DNA from: Leptolyngbyaceae cyanobacterium CSU_1_3
GTDB taxonomy: Bacteria > Cyanobacteriota > Cyanobacteriia > Leptolyngbyales > Leptolyngbyaceae
Reading direction: 5' to 3'
Assembly (NCBI GenBank): GCA_012034655.1
Contig: JAAUOZ010000041.1
Span: forward strand, 1 to 35,897
DNA length: 35,897 bases
Under the pieces are notes generated by a model. It worked only from the letters and a program-made list of their open reading frames with translations, searched no databases and was not told the origin of the DNA. The position numbers were made by a program, and so were the translations under genes. Shown piece after piece: positions 33,328-35,897 of this stretch (the stretch's first letter is position 1; each line of letters starts with the position of its first letter).

Positions 33328-33783
33328 CGTAGATACAGATAAACTTTGAATTAATGCCTCAGCCCCCCTTCCGCGCCTGGTCAATATCTCAGTATTATTT
33401 CGCTAACTTATGAGAAAATCATTGGTCTTTTCTGAAGATGTACCAAATATTACGGATGTAAATTCACTAGTTAACGACGATGCTAGTTGCGTTGAACTCA
33501 GTAGTTGAACAAGCGTAAGGTTAACTATTTCAACCTACCCTGAAAGCTATTTCAAACAGGTGTCATTTGGTTGGTCTCTTTCAAGATAAGCCTTAGTATG
33601 AGTGTCTTGCTCGCGAGTGAGACGATCGTGCTACAGCTATCTACGAATGAATTGCATCCACCTACTAAGAAGTAATAGGAAGCATAGACAATTACTTTTC
33701 AAGTATCTTCTCAGATTGAGTTACAGACTTTTCACGCTTTCTTTCACTGTTCCTACAATCATTCATTTATCACTAGGAGAAGT
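33328..33783. other. Intergenic region, nothing recognised
   Basis: These 456 bases between the porin terminator and the first NTF2-like gene hold no supported feature. A 61-codon frame at 33602-33787 overlaps the next gene's start and has a composition unlike a real protein. The promoter for the NTF2-like genes should lie here. Confidence 0.5.
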
Positions 33784-34224
33784 ATGAGTAATTCGGCTCC
33801 CCTGAGCGAAACAGAGCTTCGAGAATTTGCAGAAGCCTGGTATCGCAAGCTCGATGTGCATGAACCCTTGGAAAATTACCGATCCTTCTTATCTGAAGAA
33901 GTAGAGATGGTGTTTCCCGAAGCTACAATTCGTGGATTTGAAGGATTTGCAGGTTGGTATGAGCGCGTGATCAGCATCTTTTTTGATGAAGTTCACGCAG
34001 TTAAAGAAGTGAAGATCATTTCAACCTCTGACAATGCAACGGATGTGAAAGTGATCGTCAAGTGGGAAGCAAGCGTTTGGAATGCACCGGAACCCTACAG
34101 CAAACGGATTGTTTTAGATGCTTATCAGACTTGGACTGTGAAGCGATCGACCTCTGGCACTCCTGTTGTCGCCACTTATATTGTGGATGAATTGAAATAC
34201 TATGAAGGATCAGCAACCTTATAG
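33784..34224 (+). CDS. NTF2-like (SnoaL-fold) protein 1
   Basis: A 146-residue alpha+beta-barrel protein of the NTF2/SnoaL superfamily. The N-terminal helix segment (ELREFAEAWYRKLDVHEPLE) is followed by the F-L-S-E-E-V-E-M-V-F-P strand typical of the fold. Two further strands (VKEVKIISTSDNATDVKVIV and VATYIVDELKYYEGS) complete the barrel. No catalytic Asp/His pair stands out, so it may be a ligand-binding or enzyme-like protein of unknown substrate. AGGAG lies five bases before the ATG. The heptamer repeat begins right at its stop. It heads three related small genes on the plus strand. Confidence 0.75.
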   Translation: MSNSAPLSETELREFAEAWYRKLDVHEPLENYRSFLSEEVEMVFPEATIRGFEGFAGWYERVISIFFDEVHAVKEVKIISTSDNATDVKVIVKWEASVWNAPEPYSKRIVLDAYQTWTVKRSTSGTPVVATYIVDELKYYEGSATL

Positions 34225-34243
34225 GGATGAGGGATGAGGGATG
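34223..34243. repeat. Heptanucleotide tandem repeat GGGATGA, three units
   Basis: Three direct GGGATGA units begin at the stop codon of NTF2-like gene 1. The same 7-mer (as its complement) is at 3398-3412 at the end of the hepA-like gene, also at a stop codon. Confidence 0.6.
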
Positions 34244-34408
34244 AATCTTTAGTCTCTAAGTTCTTAATCTTGTCTTTTACATTTTGCATGTGTGCCTGAC
34301 TTCCTTTGACTTGATATTTAGAATTGTCATTTCTTTCAAGGTTGTGACTTCGGATGGGCTAAAGCACGATCGTAAAGTTGCGTAAATTCTTTGATATCTG
34401 GTTGCATT

Positions 34409-34507
34409 GCTATCTTCAGTGGGAATACTCAGCCAAGGTTCAGATTTCGTAAAGCCTTTTTACAACTAGAGTGTTGAGTAAGCATCTTCAGTGGGAACAC
34501 TGAGTCG
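34409..34507. repeat. Direct repeat with palindromic core upstream of NTF2-like gene 2
   Basis: ATCTTCAGTGGGAATACTCA (from 34412) and ATCTTCAGTGGGAACACTGA (from 34484) are repeated with a ~72-base period. The second contains the palindrome TCAGTG-GGAA-CACTGA (34488-34503). It lies within the 406-bp gap before the second NTF2-like gene, which holds no other gene. It may be a duplicated regulator site or a remnant repeat. Confidence 0.45.
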
Positions 34508-34630
34508 AACAGTCGAATGTTTCCAATTTGGAGGCGGCGTAAAGAAAGAGGCAGTTTTTGCCCACGATCGTCTCACTCGGCCTGAAATTTTTCAGTTAAT
34601 TCCTATTCCTCAGCAGCATCAGGAGCGGCT

Positions 34631-35052
34631 ATGTCTTCGAGTGTCGAAGTTGTTGAAAAGATGTACCACTGCTTTAAGTCGGGCGATATGGCCACACTCA
34701 AAGCAGAGGTCTTTGCAGAAGATTTGAAGTGGCATCTACCCGGACACCACCCCCTCGCCGGAACCAAACACGGTATTGATGAGGTTCTCGCTTTTTTGGG
34801 CGTTTACGCAGCTTGGGCTTGCAAGTTACACCGATCGGCATGGGTGAATTAAACTCCGGTTCTGTTGTTGAAGTTTACCGCGCTACGGGCGATGTAAATG
34901 GCGCAAAACTGCAAGCGCTGAACTGCAACCACTACACGGTTGAGAACGGCAAAATCACAGAAGTGCAAGTGCTAATGGCCGATCAACATGGCTATGATGC
35001 CTTCTTTTGGGAAGCTTATCATCTCAAGCCAATTCCCGATCGCCTTGTTTAA
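34631..35052 (+). CDS. NTF2-like (SnoaL-fold) protein 2, split by one frameshift
   Basis: Two frames give one ~140-residue protein. The first part reads MSSSVEVVEKMYHCFKSGDM, then FAEDLKWHLPGHHPLAGTKH, a typical start of SnoaL-type proteins with W-H-x-P. It runs off frame at 34852. A seventh T in the T6 run at 34792-34797 gives DEVLAFFGRLRSLGLQVTPI, followed by MGELNSGSVVEVYRATGDVN and the conserved end MADQHGYDAFFWEAYHL. ATG 34631 has AGGAG eight bases ahead. A missing base in a long homopolymer is the simplest reading. It lies 30 bp before the third member. Its substrate is unknown. Confidence 0.75.
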
Positions 35053-35082
35053 GAACCGATAACCATCAAGAGGAACCCAACC

Positions 35083-35514
35083 ATGACCCCCACGGAAGAA
35101 CGTAATATCGCCTGCTTCACCCGCTTTATTGAAGAAGGCTTAAATCAGAAGAAAATTAGCAACATTGCTGATGAATTCATCAACGGCAACATTGTCATGG
35201 AAGCGCCTGGCGTACCGACAATGGATGGGCGACTCAAGGGTAACGACATTTTCAAGTTCTTTACCAGCAGTTTTGTAGATGCATTTCCCGATGTGAAATG
35301 TTCGATGGCTCATTGCATTGCTGAGGGTGATGCACTCGCGGTTGATGTTCTATACGAAGGAACTCACACTAAAGAATTTGCTGGCGTTCCTGCGACTGAT
35401 AAATACATCAAAGGTGGCGAACTTTGGTATATGTTGTTTGCAAATGGCAAGATCCGTCACCTGAAAATTTGTGAATATGGTACGCCGCTACGGGCTATGC
35501 TGCTGGGCGAATAG
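35083..35514 (+). CDS. SnoaL-like ester-cyclase/NTF2-fold protein 3
   Basis: A 143-residue protein of the SnoaL polyketide-cyclase-like family. It opens TPTEERNIACFTRFIEEGLN, with the acceptor-loop segment VMEAPGVPTMDGRLKGNDIF, then SFVDAFPDVKCSMAHCIAEG. It ends with a strand pair (GGELWYMLFANGKIRHLKIC). The DAFPD-x-K element and the F-A-G-V-P-A-T-D motif are usual for ester cyclase-like members. No polyketide synthase gene is nearby, so a cyclase role in secondary metabolism is not supported. GAGGAAC lies about seven bases before the ATG. It is the third of three NTF2-fold genes and the last gene in the window. Confidence 0.78.
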   Translation: MTPTEERNIACFTRFIEEGLNQKKISNIADEFINGNIVMEAPGVPTMDGRLKGNDIFKFFTSSFVDAFPDVKCSMAHCIAEGDALAVDVLYEGTHTKEFAGVPATDKYIKGGELWYMLFANGKIRHLKICEYGTPLRAMLLGE

Positions 35515-35524
35515 AAGGAAGAGC

Positions 35525-35623
35525 TTAGGGGTTGTCTTCGGTATGCAACACAAGCCGAACTCGATCGCGTCCCTCAAGCTCAACTTGACAGCCAGCGTTG
35601 CCGAATGAAAGGATGAATTGCCC
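35525..35623 (-). pseudogene. Possible C-terminal gene remnant next to a dispersed repeat
   Basis: On the minus strand the frame reads GQFILSFGNAGCQVELEGRD, then RVRLVLHTEDNP and a stop at 35525. It looks like genuine C-terminal coding sequence but has no start. Directly upstream (35618-35727) is the dispersed repeat, which may have interrupted the gene. The family is not recognised. Confidence 0.3.
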
Positions 35624-35727
35624 TCCTCAGGCAGTGAGGCGAGAGCTTTGCCAACCTTTCTCCCCCAGGAAAAGAGAGTCAGAAGTCTGGTTCCTCGACC
35701 TTTGGGAGAGAGCTAGGGTGAGGGCAA
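35618..35727. mobile_element. MITE-like dispersed repeat, second copy
   Basis: Bounded by TTGCCCTC (35618-35625) and GAGGGCAA (35720-35727), an 8-bp inverted pair. The inner part, read on the minus strand, has CCCTCACCCTAGCTCTCTCC and CTGGGGGAGAAAGGTTGG, matching the interior of the element at 6495-6638. It has no coding capacity. Confidence 0.55.
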
Positions 35728-35775
35728 ATCTGACGGTTCATACCTGAACTCTGCAACACCTGACAGCCTACTAGT

Positions 35776-35796
35776 CCGTCAATAAATGATTGACGG
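35776..35796. repeat. 8-bp hairpin CCGTCAAT/ATTGACGG
   Basis: CCGTCAAT (35776-35783) and ATTGACGG (35789-35796) form a perfect stem with a 5-base loop. The CCGTCAA word recurs in the larger hairpin 50 bases further on. Confidence 0.45.
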
Positions 35797-35827
35797 GTAA
35801 CCAAACGCTAGGAGATTGATTCAGGTT

Positions 35828-35859
35828 AAATTTTGAGGGTTTTCAACCCGTCAAAATTT
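35828..35859. repeat. 14-bp near-perfect hairpin at the right edge
   Basis: AAATTTTGAGGGTT (35828-35841) pairs with AACCC-G-TCAAAATTT (35845-35859), leaving a single bulged G and a 3-base loop. It could end transcription coming from either side or be the tip of another small element that continues beyond the window. Confidence 0.5.
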
Positions 35860-35897
35860 TCTTGACAGACCACTACTCACCAAATGCAGATGATAGG

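Noticed and set aside
33602-33787. 61-codon plus-strand frame ending in NTF2-like gene 1
   Set aside because: It overlaps the Shine-Dalgarno and start of a well-supported gene and is basic and low in complexity.

Overview
The window is chromosomal DNA of a cyanobacterium. The palindrome GCGATCGC (HIP1) and its core CGATCG recur throughout. The gene families are typical of the phylum: SLH-domain/OprB-type porins, a HepC/HepA-like polysaccharide locus, a Tll0287-type haem sensor, and a bacteriocin-type C39 exporter with double-glycine precursors. Heptanucleotide tandem repeats and a sensor/ParA pair fit a filamentous species. The genus cannot be named, and no rRNA, tRNA, CRISPR array or intact transposase gene was found.

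Layout. (1) 1-6348, minus strand: a polysaccharide locus read hepC-like sugar transferase, hepA-like ABC exporter, then three GT4-type glycosyltransferases. The order resembles the heterocyst-envelope (HEP) island of Nostoc/Anabaena. (2) 6349-7095: intergenic, with a MITE-like element. (3) 7096-9305, plus strand: a Tat-type lipoprotein of the PhnD family and a secreted protein with a duplicated domain. (4) 9521-11068, minus strand: a membrane protein and a small zinc-ribbon-like protein. (5) 11519-14865: a stress cluster of a 36-residue membrane microprotein, two universal stress proteins, a KGG-repeat protein, a cupin and a manganese catalase. Short sequence blocks are shared by its upstream regions. 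(6) 15170-24645, minus strand: a complete peptide-export cassette, read as four small GG-leader precursors, a twin cNMP-domain protein, an HlyD-type adaptor, a C39-peptidase ABC exporter and a second ABC protein. (7) 25093-27058, plus strand, divergent from the cassette: a membrane c-haem/HAMP sensor and a ParA/MinD-like ATPase. (8) 27324-29026: a ThDP-dependent decarboxylase. (9) 29289-33262: two tandem SLH-OprB porins ending in a clear intrinsic terminator. (10) 33784-35514: three NTF2/SnoaL-fold proteins. (11) 35515-35897: a dispersed repeat and strong hairpins.

How the genes work together. Region 6 is the most interesting system. The C39 peptidase triad is intact, so the ABC protein should trim leaders after GG and export the peptides with the HlyD adaptor. 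No modification enzyme is visible, so the products are probably unmodified small secreted proteins (bacteriocin-like or biofilm signals). The divergent redox sensor and ParA-like ATPase share a 447-bp intergenic region with it and may be functionally linked; this is inference.

Sequence quality. Seven genes are broken by a single-base frameshift. In six of them, restoring one base to a homopolymer rejoins two frames that both look protein-like. This points to systematic under-calling of homopolymers rather than real gene decay. Those genes are annotated at full span as probably intact.
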